NCBI GenBank assembly: GCA_963813435.1
Contig: CAWEYY010000003.1
Coordinates: 62,001-126,000 of the forward strand
Source of the DNA: AC-32 sp963813435
GTDB lineage: Bacteria > Actinomycetota > Thermoleophilia > Gaiellales > Gaiellaceae
DNA length: 64,000 bases
Reading direction: 5' to 3'
Below are positions 23,512-32,084 of this stretch, in pieces (within the stretch, counting starts at the first letter, position 1; each line of letters starts with the position of its first letter). The position numbers were made by a program, and so were the translations under genes. The notes under the pieces are model-generated. The model was not told where the DNA came from, searched no databases, and saw only the letters and a program-made list of their open reading frames with translations.

Positions 23512-24420
23512 CTAGCCGGTGCTGTCGCCGTCGCCTTCCGCCCCGGGCTCGGGAGTCCCGGCCGCGGGTGGAGACGGAGGCGGCGGGCCCGGCGAGACGG
23601 GCGGAGACGTCGGCGGCTCTGAATCCTCTTCGGGCTCCGCTTCCGCCGGCTCGGCGGTCGGCGCGCGAAGCGGCGAAGGCGCTTCTCCGCCACGCGAGGC
23701 CTGTGCGGACGCTTCGGCAGAGTCCACGATCGTCTGCGCAACGCGCCCGATCTCCGCTTCGCCGAGACCGGCCGCGCCGAGGAGCTGCTCGGCTCCGTCC
23801 TGAGCGCGCCTGATGATCGCCGCAGCCTGCGAACGCGCCCACTCGAGCGTCTGCTCGACCTCGGCGCGGGCCGAATTCGTCAACTCGGTCGCCTGGTGCC
23901 GCGACTGCTCCAGCAGCCGGGCGGCGCGCGACTCGGCCTCCTTGATCTCCTGCGCGGCCCGTTGCTGCGCCTCCTGCACGGTCTGGCGCGACTCCGCCTT
24001 CGCCGCGTTCAGCATCTCGGCCCGCTGGCGCTCGCTTTCGTTCCGGTAGCGCTCGACCTCGCCCTCGTCCTCCTGGATATCGGACTGCCGCCGTGAAACC
24101 TCCTCCTCGGTGCGCCGCAGCTGCGCCGCGGATGCGGTCTGCGCGTCGCGCTCGATCGTGTCGGCCATCTCGGCCGCGGCCCGGATCATGTGCAGGGCGT
24201 CCATGCGGACCGCGTGACCGGTGGGCTCGATCCCGCTCTCGCCGGCAGCCTGGAGCACTCGGAGCTGCACCTGGAGCTGCGTCGCGTGACGGCGGAACGC
24301 CTCGAATGCGTCGCGCACCTTCTCGCGGTCGTACCCGTCGCGCTCGGACGGCAGATCCTCGACGCGCGGCAGCGATGTCAGCGCCGGCGCTTGTGCTCTC
24401 TCTTGCCCTTCGGGTGGCAC
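23512..24420 (-). CDS. DivIVA-like coiled-coil protein
   Basis: About 302 residues from the GTG at 24420. The N-terminal part LPSERDGYDREKVRDAFEAF resembles the DivIVA membrane-binding segment, followed by long coiled coil (EEEVSRRQSDIQEDEGEVER, EMLNAAKAESRQTVQEAQQR, AARLLEQSRHQATELTNSAR) and a disordered Pro/Glu/Ala tail. DivIVA-type proteins mark curved membranes and poles and organise division or growth. Start is uncertain: an AGGAGG lies 11 nt before this GTG, while the open frame upstream has no good start codon. Encoded just downstream of aspS and upstream of the membrane-protein pair. Confidence 0.7.
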   Translation of the reverse strand: MPPEGQERAQAPALTSLPRVEDLPSERDGYDREKVRDAFEAFRRHATQLQVQLRVLQAAGESGIEPTGHAVRMDALHMIRAAAEMADTIERDAQTASAAQLRRTEEEVSRRQSDIQEDEGEVERYRNESERQRAEMLNAAKAESRQTVQEAQQRAAQEIKEAESRAARLLEQSRHQATELTNSARAEVEQTLEWARSQAAAIIRRAQDGAEQLLGAAGLGEAEIGRVAQTIVDSAEASAQASRGGEAPSPLRAPTAEPAEAEPEEDSEPPTSPPVSPGPPPPSPPAAGTPEPGAEGDGDSTG

Positions 24421-24497
24421 CTGGTTTACGTCCTCCTGATCGACCTGCGGCTCGCGCAGAAGTATGACTGCTCTATCGGCGCGCGGACACCATCGCG

Positions 24498-26240
24498 CTA
24501 GCCCTTTGGAACCACTGCCTGGATTCCGAGCTCCAACAGGATCTCCTGCGCGATCGGGGTCGGCGCGCCTGTCATCGGCTCCGAGCCGCTCGAGGTCTTC
24601 GGGAAGGCGACCACCTCGCGGATGTTCTGCTCTCCGGCAAGCAGCGCGACGAAACGCTCGAGGCCGAGCGCGAACCCACCGTGCGGCGGCGCGCCCATCC
24701 TCAGCACCTCGAGCAGGAACCCGAACCGCTCCTCCGCGTCCTCCTCGCTGATCCCCATCGCGCGGAAGATGCGCCGCTGGAGCGACGGGTCGTGGATCCT
24801 GATCGAGCCCGAGCCGAGCTCCCAGCCGTTCCACACCAGGTCGTAGGCCTGGCTGATGGCGCGGCCCGGATCCGTCTCGATCAGATCCTCGTCGCCCGGC
24901 CGCACGCCGGTGAAGGGGTGGTGGCTGAAGGTCCAGCGCTTTCCGTCCTCGTCCCATTCGAAGAGCGGGAAGTCCGTGACCCAGAGGAACTCGTCGCGGT
25001 CCGTGTCGATCAGCCCGAGCTCCCGGCCGAGGTGGTTCCGCACCGCGGACAGAACGCGTGCGACCGCGCCCGGCTCGTCTGCGCCGAAGAGCACCGTCCC
25101 GGGCAGCTCGGCTGGTCGAAGCGCGTCGATCGTCTCGGCGGCGAGGAACTTCGCGATCGGCGAGCGCACCTCGCCCTGATCGTCGTAGACGAGGTACGCA
25201 AGCCCCTTCGCCCCCCACTCCTTCGCGAGCTCCTCGAGGCCGGCGAGGTCCGCGCGCGAGAGCTCACGCGGCACCGTCAGGCACTGCACGCTCGGCGCTT
25301 CGGCGAAGACCTTGAACTCGGAGCCGCGCGTGAGCTCGGTGACGTCGCGGAGCTCGAGGCCAAAGCGGAGATCGGGCTTGTCCGAGCCGAACCGCGACAT
25401 CGACTCCTGCCAGGTCAGCCGCCGGAACGGCCGCCGAGGGGGCTCTCGCCCGAGCGCCTCGAACGACGCCACCACCGCGCCCTCGAGCGTGTCGAAGACC
25501 TCGTCGCGGCTAGGGAACGACATCTCGATGTCCAGCTGGCGGAACTCGAACTGCCGGTCGGCCCGTAGATCCTCGTCCCGGAAGCACACCGCCATCTGGT
25601 AGTAGCGGCCGAAGCCGGAAACCATCAGGATCTGCTTGAAGATCTGCGGCGACTGCGGCAGCGCGAAGAACGTCCCGGGCTGGAGCCGGACGGGCACGAG
25701 GAAGTCACGCGCCCCTTCGGGGGTGGCCTTCGTGAAGTTCGGCGTCCAGATGTCGACGAAGCCCTGCGCGTCCATGAAGCGCCGCATCGCCGAGACGACA
25801 GTTGCCGAGAGCCGCAGGTTGCGCTGCATCCGCTCGCTCCGCAGGTCGAGGTAGCGGTAGCGGAGGCGAACGCCCTCGTCGACGTTCTCCTCGTCGACCT
25901 GGAACGGGAGCGGCTCGGAGCGCGACACGATCTCGAGCTCGTCGACCTGCAGCTCGACCTCGCCGGTCGGCAGGTTCGGGTTGACCGCATCGGGCGCGCG
26001 CGCGGCGACCTCGCCCTCGGCCCGGATCACGAACTCGTTGCGGATCTCGTGCGCGACCTCGGCGGCCCCGGGCGCTCGCTCCGGGTTGATCACCAGCTGG
26101 GCGAGACCCGTCTCGTCGCGCAGGTCGATGAAGACCAGGCCGCCGTGGTCACGCCGGCGGGCGGCCCAGCCTGCGAGCGCAAGCCGCTGACCCACGTGCT
26201 CCGCGCGCAGCTCGCCGGCTCCCAGGTCTCGCCACCTCAC
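24498..26240 (-). CDS. aspS: Aspartyl-tRNA synthetase (likely Asp/Asn type)
   Basis: 580 residues, bacterial type: OB-fold anticodon domain (GWAARRRDHGGLVFIDLRDE), class II motifs 1-3 (YRYLDLRSERMQRNL; FRDEDLRADRQFEFRQLD; FALGLERFVALLAG), and the GAD insertion domain. No gatCAB is in the window, so whether it also mischarges tRNA-Asn cannot be tested. GTG start at 26240 with a GGGAGGGG site. Its upstream neighbour is hisS, separated by dispersed element copy C. Confidence 0.96.
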   Translation of the reverse strand: MRWRDLGAGELRAEHVGQRLALAGWAARRRDHGGLVFIDLRDETGLAQLVINPERAPGAAEVAHEIRNEFVIRAEGEVAARAPDAVNPNLPTGEVELQVDELEIVSRSEPLPFQVDEENVDEGVRLRYRYLDLRSERMQRNLRLSATVVSAMRRFMDAQGFVDIWTPNFTKATPEGARDFLVPVRLQPGTFFALPQSPQIFKQILMVSGFGRYYQMAVCFRDEDLRADRQFEFRQLDIEMSFPSRDEVFDTLEGAVVASFEALGREPPRRPFRRLTWQESMSRFGSDKPDLRFGLELRDVTELTRGSEFKVFAEAPSVQCLTVPRELSRADLAGLEELAKEWGAKGLAYLVYDDQGEVRSPIAKFLAAETIDALRPAELPGTVLFGADEPGAVARVLSAVRNHLGRELGLIDTDRDEFLWVTDFPLFEWDEDGKRWTFSHHPFTGVRPGDEDLIETDPGRAISQAYDLVWNGWELGSGSIRIHDPSLQRRIFRAMGISEEDAEERFGFLLEVLRMGAPPHGGFALGLERFVALLAGEQNIREVVAFPKTSSGSEPMTGAPTPIAQEILLELGIQAVVPKG

Positions 26241-26265
26241 AGTCGTCCCCTCCCAGACCCACTGC

Positions 26266-26340
26266 GTCGACCGGTCATTTCAGACGGCTGTGCGGGCAAA
26301 GCCCGCACAGCCTGAAGGAGACGCCGCAAGCGTCGTCTCA
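26266..26340 (+). repeat. Two-hairpin dispersed element, copy C
   Basis: TCGACCGGTCATTTCAGA, then stem GGCTGTGCGGGC-AAA-GCCCGCACAGCC, TGAAGGA, stem GACGCCGCAAGCGTCGTC and TCA. The final TCA is the TGA stop of hisS on the minus strand. This is the cleanest copy. Confidence 0.9.
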
Positions 26341-27573
26341 TCGCCTCAGCCTCTCGCCGAGCTCCGCGGTCGGAACCTCCTCGTCGGGCTCGCCTCCCCG
26401 CCTGATCGTCGAGCGCTCGGGACCCCAGTGCACCACCGCTCGGGCGCCGAGCCGTCGCGCCTGCGTGAGCTGGCCCTTGAGCGAGCGCCCCGCGTAGTCG
26501 ACGTCGGCGCGGATGCCTGCGCGCCGAAGCTCCGCGACGAGCGGCATCACCCGTGGTTTGAGCCCGTCTTCGTGCAGCGCGACGAAGACGTCGATCCCGG
26601 GCTCATCGGCGGTGACTCCCGCCGCCTCGAGCGAGAGCAGGAGCCGCTCGATCCCGGCGCCAAACCCGATCCCGGGAGTCGGAGGCCCGCCGATCTCCTG
26701 GATGAGGCCGTCGTAGCGGCCGCCGCCGCAGATCGAGCTCTTCGCGCCGATCGCCTCGTCGACGAACTCGAAGGCCGTGCGCGTGTAGTAGTCGAGCCCG
26801 CGAACGAGCGCCGGCGTGAGCGTGTACTGGACCGCGTAGTCGTCGAGGAGCGCGCAGACCTGCTCGAAGTGCGCGCGGCACTCGTCGCACAGCGCGTCAC
26901 CGATCTTCGGCGCGTCCGCCAGCGCTTCCTGGACCTTCTCGCTCTTGACGTCAAACACCCGGAGCGGGCTCGTGGCGCGCTTCTGGCGGGCCTCGTCGTC
27001 GAGGACGACGTCGTGCTCATCGAGCCACGCGGTCAGCTGCTCGATGTACTTCGGACGGCAGTTCTCATCGCCGATCGAGTTGAGCAGCAGCTCGTAGTTG
27101 GTCACGCCGAGGCGCGCGAGCAGCTCGTCGTACAGCTGGATCAGCTCCGCGTCGATCGCAGGATCGGCCGACCCGATCGCCTCGACCGAGAGCTGCCAGT
27201 GCTCGCGATGGCGACCGCGCTGCGGGGTCGCGTAGCGGTACATCGTGGCGACGGTGTAGAGCTTGGCCGGCTGGCCCTCGCGGTGCAGTCCGTGCTCGAG
27301 GTACGCGCGCGCGATCGGCGCGGTGCCCTCGGGACGAAGCGTCAACGAGCGTCCGCCGCGGTCCTCGAACGTGTACATCTCTTTCTGCACGACGTCGGAG
27401 CCCTGGCCGGACGTGCGCGCGAAGAGCGCGGTGTCTTCGAAAACCGGTGTCTGGATCGGCCGGTAGCCGTAGAGCGAGCAGAGCTTCTCCGCCTCGCCGA
27501 TCACGAGCCGCCACAGCGGCTGCTCGGCGGGGAGGATGTCGTGGGTGCCGCGCGGCGCCTCGAAGGTCGTCAC
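26338..27573 (-). CDS. hisS: Histidyl-tRNA synthetase
   Basis: 411 residues from the GTG at 27573. Opening VTTFEAPRGTHDILPAEQPL; motif 2 TLRPEGTAPIARAYLEHGL; histidine motifs LVRGLDYYTRTAFEFV and SICGGGRYDGLIQEIGG; motif 3 GIGFGAGIERLLL; then an anticodon-binding domain with RADVDYAGRSLKGQLTQA. Overlaps the MBL-hydrolase stop (GTGA). Its TGA stop is part of dispersed element copy C, so the last residues (GERLRR) may be a product of the insertion. Confidence 0.96.
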   Translation of the reverse strand: MTTFEAPRGTHDILPAEQPLWRLVIGEAEKLCSLYGYRPIQTPVFEDTALFARTSGQGSDVVQKEMYTFEDRGGRSLTLRPEGTAPIARAYLEHGLHREGQPAKLYTVATMYRYATPQRGRHREHWQLSVEAIGSADPAIDAELIQLYDELLARLGVTNYELLLNSIGDENCRPKYIEQLTAWLDEHDVVLDDEARQKRATSPLRVFDVKSEKVQEALADAPKIGDALCDECRAHFEQVCALLDDYAVQYTLTPALVRGLDYYTRTAFEFVDEAIGAKSSICGGGRYDGLIQEIGGPPTPGIGFGAGIERLLLSLEAAGVTADEPGIDVFVALHEDGLKPRVMPLVAELRRAGIRADVDYAGRSLKGQLTQARRLGARAVVHWGPERSTIRRGGEPDEEVPTAELGERLRR

Positions 27574-28208
27574 GAGACCCGCAGCGGAGCGAGGAACGGG
27601 TTGCGCGCGAGCTCGGTGCCGAGCGTGGTCGGCGGCCCGTGCCCGGGGTAGACCACCGTGTCGGGGGGAAACCGCTCGGTGAGGGTGCGCAGCGTCTCGA
27701 CGAGAGTGTCCCAGTCCGCGCCGGGGAGGTCGGTCCGGCCGACCGACCCGGCGAAGAGCACGTCCCCCGAGAAGAGGGCGCCGTCCGCGTGGTAGGCAAG
27801 GTGACCGGGCGAGTGGCCGGGGACACGGATCGTCTCGAAGCTGATGCCGGCGAGCTCCAGTGTCTCGTCGCCGGCGAGGAGCACGTCTGGGGTGTAGGAG
27901 CGCGCCGGCTCGCCCGCGGGAACGAGGTCCGGGAGATTCTCGAGGAGCGCTCGCTCGTCCTCGGCCATGTAGACGGGTGCCTGGGTGCCCTCCGCGAGGT
28001 CGGCGACGCCGAGGAGGTGGTCCCAGTGGCCGTGCGTGATCAGGATCGCGGTACACGCCGCGCCGAGTCGTGCAAGCTCGAGCCGGAGCTGCGGGGCATC
28101 GCCACTCGGGTCGACGACAACCGCCTCGTCGGCGTCCCTCGACGCGCGGACGACGTAGCAGTTCGTCCCGATCGGGCCGAGCTCGTGGCGGTCGACGACG
28201 ATGTTCAC
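27570..28208 (-). CDS. Metallo-beta-lactamase-fold hydrolase (glyoxalase II-like)
   Basis: 212 residues. Metal motif ITHGHWDHLLGV, further ligands VPGHSPGHLAYH, ALFSGDVLFAGSVGRTDLPG and VYPGHGPPT; this is the YcbL/GloB-like small subclass that lacks the extra C-terminal domain of classical glyoxalase II. Likely thioester hydrolase in methylglyoxal or related detoxification, but the substrate is open. It commonly precedes hisS in actinobacteria and firmicutes. A TAGACT box at 28229-28234 gives a roughly 15-20 nt leader before the GTG. Confidence 0.87.
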   Translation of the reverse strand: MNIVVDRHELGPIGTNCYVVRASRDADEAVVVDPSGDAPQLRLELARLGAACTAILITHGHWDHLLGVADLAEGTQAPVYMAEDERALLENLPDLVPAGEPARSYTPDVLLAGDETLELAGISFETIRVPGHSPGHLAYHADGALFSGDVLFAGSVGRTDLPGADWDTLVETLRTLTERFPPDTVVYPGHGPPTTLGTELARNPFLAPLRVS

Positions 28209-28310
28209 CGGAGGCTCACCGGACGCTGAGTCTAACCGCGTCGCCGAGCGCGTTTTCGGCCGCGGGTTGCAGCGCGTCGGCGCTTGCTCGGCACGCCGAG
28301 AAGCCCGCTC

Positions 28311-28400
28311 CTCGCAGCCGCCCTTAACAAGGCGCGCCCGGCCTCCTCCCCACTGCGAGCCTATCGCCGAAGGTCACACGCGTGGGTGACGCGTTTATGA
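28311..28400 (-). repeat. Conserved GGGGAGGAGGCCGGGCG intergenic motif, copy 1
   Basis: Minus strand: an ACGCGT-CACCC-ACGCGT stem, then GTGGGGAGGAGGCCGGGCG and TTGTTAAGGGC. Copies near 33661 and 52081 share the core and both flanks. Lies upstream of the promoter of the MBL-hisS genes in a 246-base gap that holds nothing else I recognise. Confidence 0.65.
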
Positions 28401-28454
28401 CGAGAGCGTGCCGAAATGACGGGTCGTGGCAACCCGCAGCCGCCGGCCGGACGT

Positions 28455-28883
28455 CTATCGCCGGCGGCCGCTGCTCGGCGGGGCTGACTGGCCCGTGCGC
28501 CGGAGGTACGTGCGGTACATCGTGCGATCCATGAGGTACATGAACGGCACGAAGAAGGCCGTGTAGAGCAACGTCAGGAGCAGACGCGTCTGGATGCTCT
28601 GGTTCGCGTTCAGAAACGAGAACGCCACGAAGATCAGCGGGCCGAAGATCGCGGCCCGGCGGGCCGTCTTTCCCCACGAGGGAGGATCGACTTTCCGAGG
28701 CGGCCGGCCACCTCCTCGTTTCTGCGCGTCCTTCTTGCCGTTGCGGCGCTCGTCGCGGCGCGGCTTCGCCTCGACCTCCTCTGGATCGGCCTCCACCTCC
28801 TGGCCTTCGGAGTCGACGTAGACGAACTCGTACTCGTGACGGCGATCCTTCTGACGCTTGCGGCGTTGCTTGCGGGTGGGCAT
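28455..28883 (-). CDS. Small membrane protein with basic/acidic N-terminal arm
   Basis: 142 residues. A highly charged N-terminal half (RKQRRKRQKDRRHEYEFVYV, EEVEAKPRRDERRNGKKDAQ) precedes two membrane helices (AAIFGPLIFVAFSFLN; LLLTLLYTAFFVPFMYLMD) and a short basic tail. No family recognised. TACGCT lies 7 nt before the ATG at 28883, so it may have its own leaderless transcript although hutI ends only 20 bases upstream of it. Confidence 0.72.
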   Translation of the reverse strand: MPTRKQRRKRQKDRRHEYEFVYVDSEGQEVEADPEEVEAKPRRDERRNGKKDAQKRGGGRPPRKVDPPSWGKTARRAAIFGPLIFVAFSFLNANQSIQTRLLLTLLYTAFFVPFMYLMDRTMYRTYLRRTGQSAPPSSGRRR

Positions 28884-28903
28884 CGACGCAAGCGTAGCGA
28901 GGC

Positions 28904-30151
28904 TCAGCGCCGCCAGGCCACCTCGCCGCCGACCACCACGCCGGCGATCACGTCGCCCGCGACGTGGTACGCGACATGACGCCAATCCGGGGCGTCGAGA
29001 AGCACGACGTCGGCCCTGTAACCGGGCGCGAGCCGTCCCAGTGTGTCGGCTCGCCCGAGCACGTGTGCGGCGTTGACCGTGCACGCGACTAGGGCCTCCG
29101 CAGGCGACAGGCCGAGCTGCGTGCAGGCGAGGGAGCAGACGAGCGGAAGGCTCTCGCAGTACGCGCTGCCGGGGTTGAAGTCGGTGGCGAGCGCGACTGC
29201 GGCGCCGGCGTCGACGAGCTTGCGCGCGGGAGGCATCGGCCGACCGAGGACGAGCGCGCTCGCAGGCAGGAGCACGCCAACCACTTCGCTCGCGGCGAGC
29301 GCGCGCACGCCGTCGTCGCCCGTGGCTTCGAGGTGGTCGACCGAGCGCGCTCCGAGCTCGATTGCGAGCGGCACGGCACCCAGCTCCGTGAACTGGTCTC
29401 CGTGGATGCGGAGCTCGAGCCCAGCGGCGCGGCACGCTTCCAGGTACCGGCGCGCCTGATCCACGTCGAACGCGCCTCGCTCCAGGAACACGTCGGCCGC
29501 CTGGGCGAGCCCAGCGGCGTCGGGCAGGACCTCCGCGAGCGCGAAGTCGAGGTAGGCGTCCGCGTCGTCGAATTCGGGCGGGACCGCGTGGGCTCCGAGC
29601 CAGGTCGGGATTCCGCCCGCCGCGGCGACGGCCCGGAGAGAATCGAGCTCCGTCTCGCGATCGAGCCCGTAGCCGGATTTCCCTTCGAACGTGGTCGTCC
29701 CGGAGCGGAGCATCCACTCGCGGTGGCAGTCCACCGCTCGGCGAAGCCCATCGGCGCCCGCGGCCCGTGTGGCCTTTACCGTCGAGAGGATCCCGCCGCC
29801 GGCCGCGTGAAGCTCCTCGTAGCTCGCGCCGGCCGCGCGCAGCGCGAACTCCTCGACGCGGTCGCCCGCGAAGCAGGGGTGCGTGTGGCAGTCCACGAGC
29901 CCCGGGATCGCGGACAGGCCGCGGCCGTCCACCTCGAACACGTCGCCCGGCACGGCTTCGAGGTCGGCCATCCGCCCGCTTGCGGCGACCGCGCCGTCCT
30001 CGCAGAGCAGGAAGGCACCCTCGATGACCTCGACCTCGCCAAGCTCCTTGCTACGCAGCGGCGCCTGCCGGCCTGCGGGCGTCGCGAGCTGCGCCAATTC
30101 GCGGACGAGCAGGCGGGTGGGCTCGCTCGGAGTCTCGCGCCGGGCCGTCAC
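28904..30151 (-). CDS. hutI: Imidazolonepropionase
   Basis: Third step of histidine degradation: opens 4-imidazolone-5-propionate to N-formimino-glutamate. 415 residues of the amidohydrolase fold. Metal and substrate motifs: VDCHTHPCFAGDR, GAHAVPPEF, RIHGDQFTE, VDHLEATGDDG, ATDFNPGSAYCESL. The GTG start overlaps the hutU stop (GTGA). About 20 extra N-terminal residues relative to Bacillus HutI. Confidence 0.95.
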   Translation of the reverse strand: MTARRETPSEPTRLLVRELAQLATPAGRQAPLRSKELGEVEVIEGAFLLCEDGAVAASGRMADLEAVPGDVFEVDGRGLSAIPGLVDCHTHPCFAGDRVEEFALRAAGASYEELHAAGGGILSTVKATRAAGADGLRRAVDCHREWMLRSGTTTFEGKSGYGLDRETELDSLRAVAAAGGIPTWLGAHAVPPEFDDADAYLDFALAEVLPDAAGLAQAADVFLERGAFDVDQARRYLEACRAAGLELRIHGDQFTELGAVPLAIELGARSVDHLEATGDDGVRALAASEVVGVLLPASALVLGRPMPPARKLVDAGAAVALATDFNPGSAYCESLPLVCSLACTQLGLSPAEALVACTVNAAHVLGRADTLGRLAPGYRADVVLLDAPDWRHVAYHVAGDVIAGVVVGGEVAWRR

Positions 30152-31860
30152 GCGCCGGCCGGAGGCGGCATCGGCAGCTCCAGTCCGCCGCGCCCAGCGG
30201 CCTCGAGCGCCTCCTCGTACCCCGCGTCCGCGTGACGCAGCACTCCGGTGCCCGGGTCGGTCGTGAGCACGCGGTCGAGCCGCTCGGCGCTCTCGGCGCT
30301 ACCGTCGGCCACCACGACCATGCCCGCGTGGATCGAGTTGCCGATCCCGACGCCGCCGCCGTGGTGGACGCTCACCCACGTCGCTCCCGCCGCCACATTC
30401 AGGAGCGCGTTCAGAATCGGCCAGTCCGCGATCGCGTCGGAGCCGTCTCGCATCGCCTCCGTCTCCCGGTACGGAGAGGCGACCGAGCCGGAATCGAGGT
30501 GATCGCGCCCGATCACCACCGGCGCCTTCACCCGCCCGCTGCGGACGAGCTCGTTGATCGCCAGCCCGGCCTGCGCGCGCGCCCCGTAGCCGAGCCAGCA
30601 GATCCGCGCAGGGAGACCCTGGAACGCGATCCGGGTGGGAGCCAAGGTCAACCACCGCTGGAGCGCCTGATCGTCTGGGAAGAGCTGGAGCAAGACCTCG
30701 TCGATTGCCGCGATGTCGGCCGGCTCGCCGGAAAGCACGGCCCACCGGAACGGCCCGACGCCCTCGCAGAACAGGGGCCTGATATAGGCCGGGACGAAGC
30801 CCGGGTATGTGAATGCGTCCTCTACGCCCGCCTCTTCGGCCTCACCTCTCAGGTTGTTGCCATAGTCGAAAACATAGCTGCCCGCCCGGACGTACTCCAG
30901 CAGGCCGCGGACGTGGGCGGCGATCGACTCTCGGGCACGGCGGATGTACTCGTCCGGATCGGACTCCCGCAGCGTGGCAGCCTCGTCGACGTCGAGCCCA
31001 CTCGGGACATACCCGTTCAAAGGGTCGTGCGCGGCCGTCTGGTCGGTGACGAGGTCGAAGTGCTCCCCGCGCCGTGCGAGCTCCGGGACGACGTCGGCTG
31101 CGTTCGCCAGAAGCCCGACCGACAGGGCGCGGCCGTCACCTGCGGCGGCCCGCACACGATCCAGCGCATCGTCCAGCGACTCCGTTGCCTCGTCGAGGTA
31201 CCGCGTCTCGAGCCGCCGCTCGATCCGGGACGGGTCGACCTCGATGCACAGGATCGCGGCACCAGCAAGCGTCGCGGCAAGCGGCTGAGCGCCACCCATC
31301 CCTCCGAGCCCGGCTGTGAGGATCGTGCGCCCGGCGAGATCAGGCGAGCCGAAATGCTTCTCTCCGGCCGCAGCAAAGGTCTGGTACGTGCCCTGCAGGA
31401 TCCCCTGAGTGCCGATGTAGATCCAGCTCCCCGCCGTCATCTGCCCGAACATGGTCAGGCCGAGCGCCTCGAGGCGGCGGAACTCCTCCCACGTCGCCCA
31501 GCGCGGAACGAGCAGTGAGTTGGCGATCAGCACGCGCGGCGCGGTTGGTTGCGTACGGAACACACCCACCGGCTTGCCGCTCTGGACGAGGAGCGTCTCG
31601 TCCTCGCCGAGCGTCAGCAGCGAGCGCACGATCGCCCGCAGCGCTTCGGGATTCCGGGCCGCCTTCCCCGAGCCGCCGTAGACGATCAGCTCCTCCGGCC
31701 GCTCGGCGACCTCGGGGTCGAGGTTGTTGAGCAGCATCCGCAGCGGCGCCTCGGTCGACCACGAGCGCGCGTTGAGCTCGGTGCCGCGCGGAGCGCGAAT
31801 GGCCGAGAGGTCGCCGCAGAGCACCTCGACCGTCGCGTCTATTGAGCGCGTCGTGCTCAC
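30148..31860 (-). CDS. hutU: Urocanate hydratase
   Basis: Second step of histidine degradation, with tightly bound NAD. 570 residues. Seen: TELNARSWSTEAPLRMLLNN, YGGSGKAARN, MTAGSWIYIGTQGILQGTYQ, the NAD loop TAGLGGMGGAQPL, DQTAAHDPLNGYVP, FPDDQALQRWL, LPARICWLGYG and HHGGGVGIGNSIHAG. The GTG start overlaps the stop of the small membrane-protein gene upstream. Complete and typical. Confidence 0.96.
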   Translation of the reverse strand: MSTTRSIDATVEVLCGDLSAIRAPRGTELNARSWSTEAPLRMLLNNLDPEVAERPEELIVYGGSGKAARNPEALRAIVRSLLTLGEDETLLVQSGKPVGVFRTQPTAPRVLIANSLLVPRWATWEEFRRLEALGLTMFGQMTAGSWIYIGTQGILQGTYQTFAAAGEKHFGSPDLAGRTILTAGLGGMGGAQPLAATLAGAAILCIEVDPSRIERRLETRYLDEATESLDDALDRVRAAAGDGRALSVGLLANAADVVPELARRGEHFDLVTDQTAAHDPLNGYVPSGLDVDEAATLRESDPDEYIRRARESIAAHVRGLLEYVRAGSYVFDYGNNLRGEAEEAGVEDAFTYPGFVPAYIRPLFCEGVGPFRWAVLSGEPADIAAIDEVLLQLFPDDQALQRWLTLAPTRIAFQGLPARICWLGYGARAQAGLAINELVRSGRVKAPVVIGRDHLDSGSVASPYRETEAMRDGSDAIADWPILNALLNVAAGATWVSVHHGGGVGIGNSIHAGMVVVADGSAESAERLDRVLTTDPGTGVLRHADAGYEEALEAAGRGGLELPMPPPAGA

Positions 31861-32084
31861 CGGCGCTTCTTGGCCTCACGCAGCCGGATCGATCGCCACG
31901 TCCATGCGGTCGCAAGCACGAACGCGCACGCGGCGAGGACCGCGGCCCACAGCACCCTGCCTCCCGTCGCCGCCGCGACAACCACGACGATGACCGCGAA
32001 CGCGCCGTAGACGAGCGCGCTGTCCCGGTACAGCCTGGGCGGCCGAGATCGCCGCTTCGGCTTGCGTCCGTTCGTCGAGCTCAT
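31857..32084 (-). CDS. Small two-helix membrane protein inside the hut operon
   Basis: 75 residues: basic N-terminus (RKPKRRSRPPRLYRD), two membrane helices (ALVYGAFAVIVVVVAAATG; VLWAAVLAACAFVLATAWTW) and a basic C-terminus (RLREAKKRR). ATG at 32084 overlaps the hutH stop (ATGA) and its stop overlaps the hutU start, so it is translated as part of the operon. Not a known histidine or urocanate transporter by size; role unknown. Confidence 0.75.
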   Translation of the reverse strand: MSSTNGRKPKRRSRPPRLYRDSALVYGAFAVIVVVVAAATGGRVLWAAVLAACAFVLATAWTWRSIRLREAKKRR

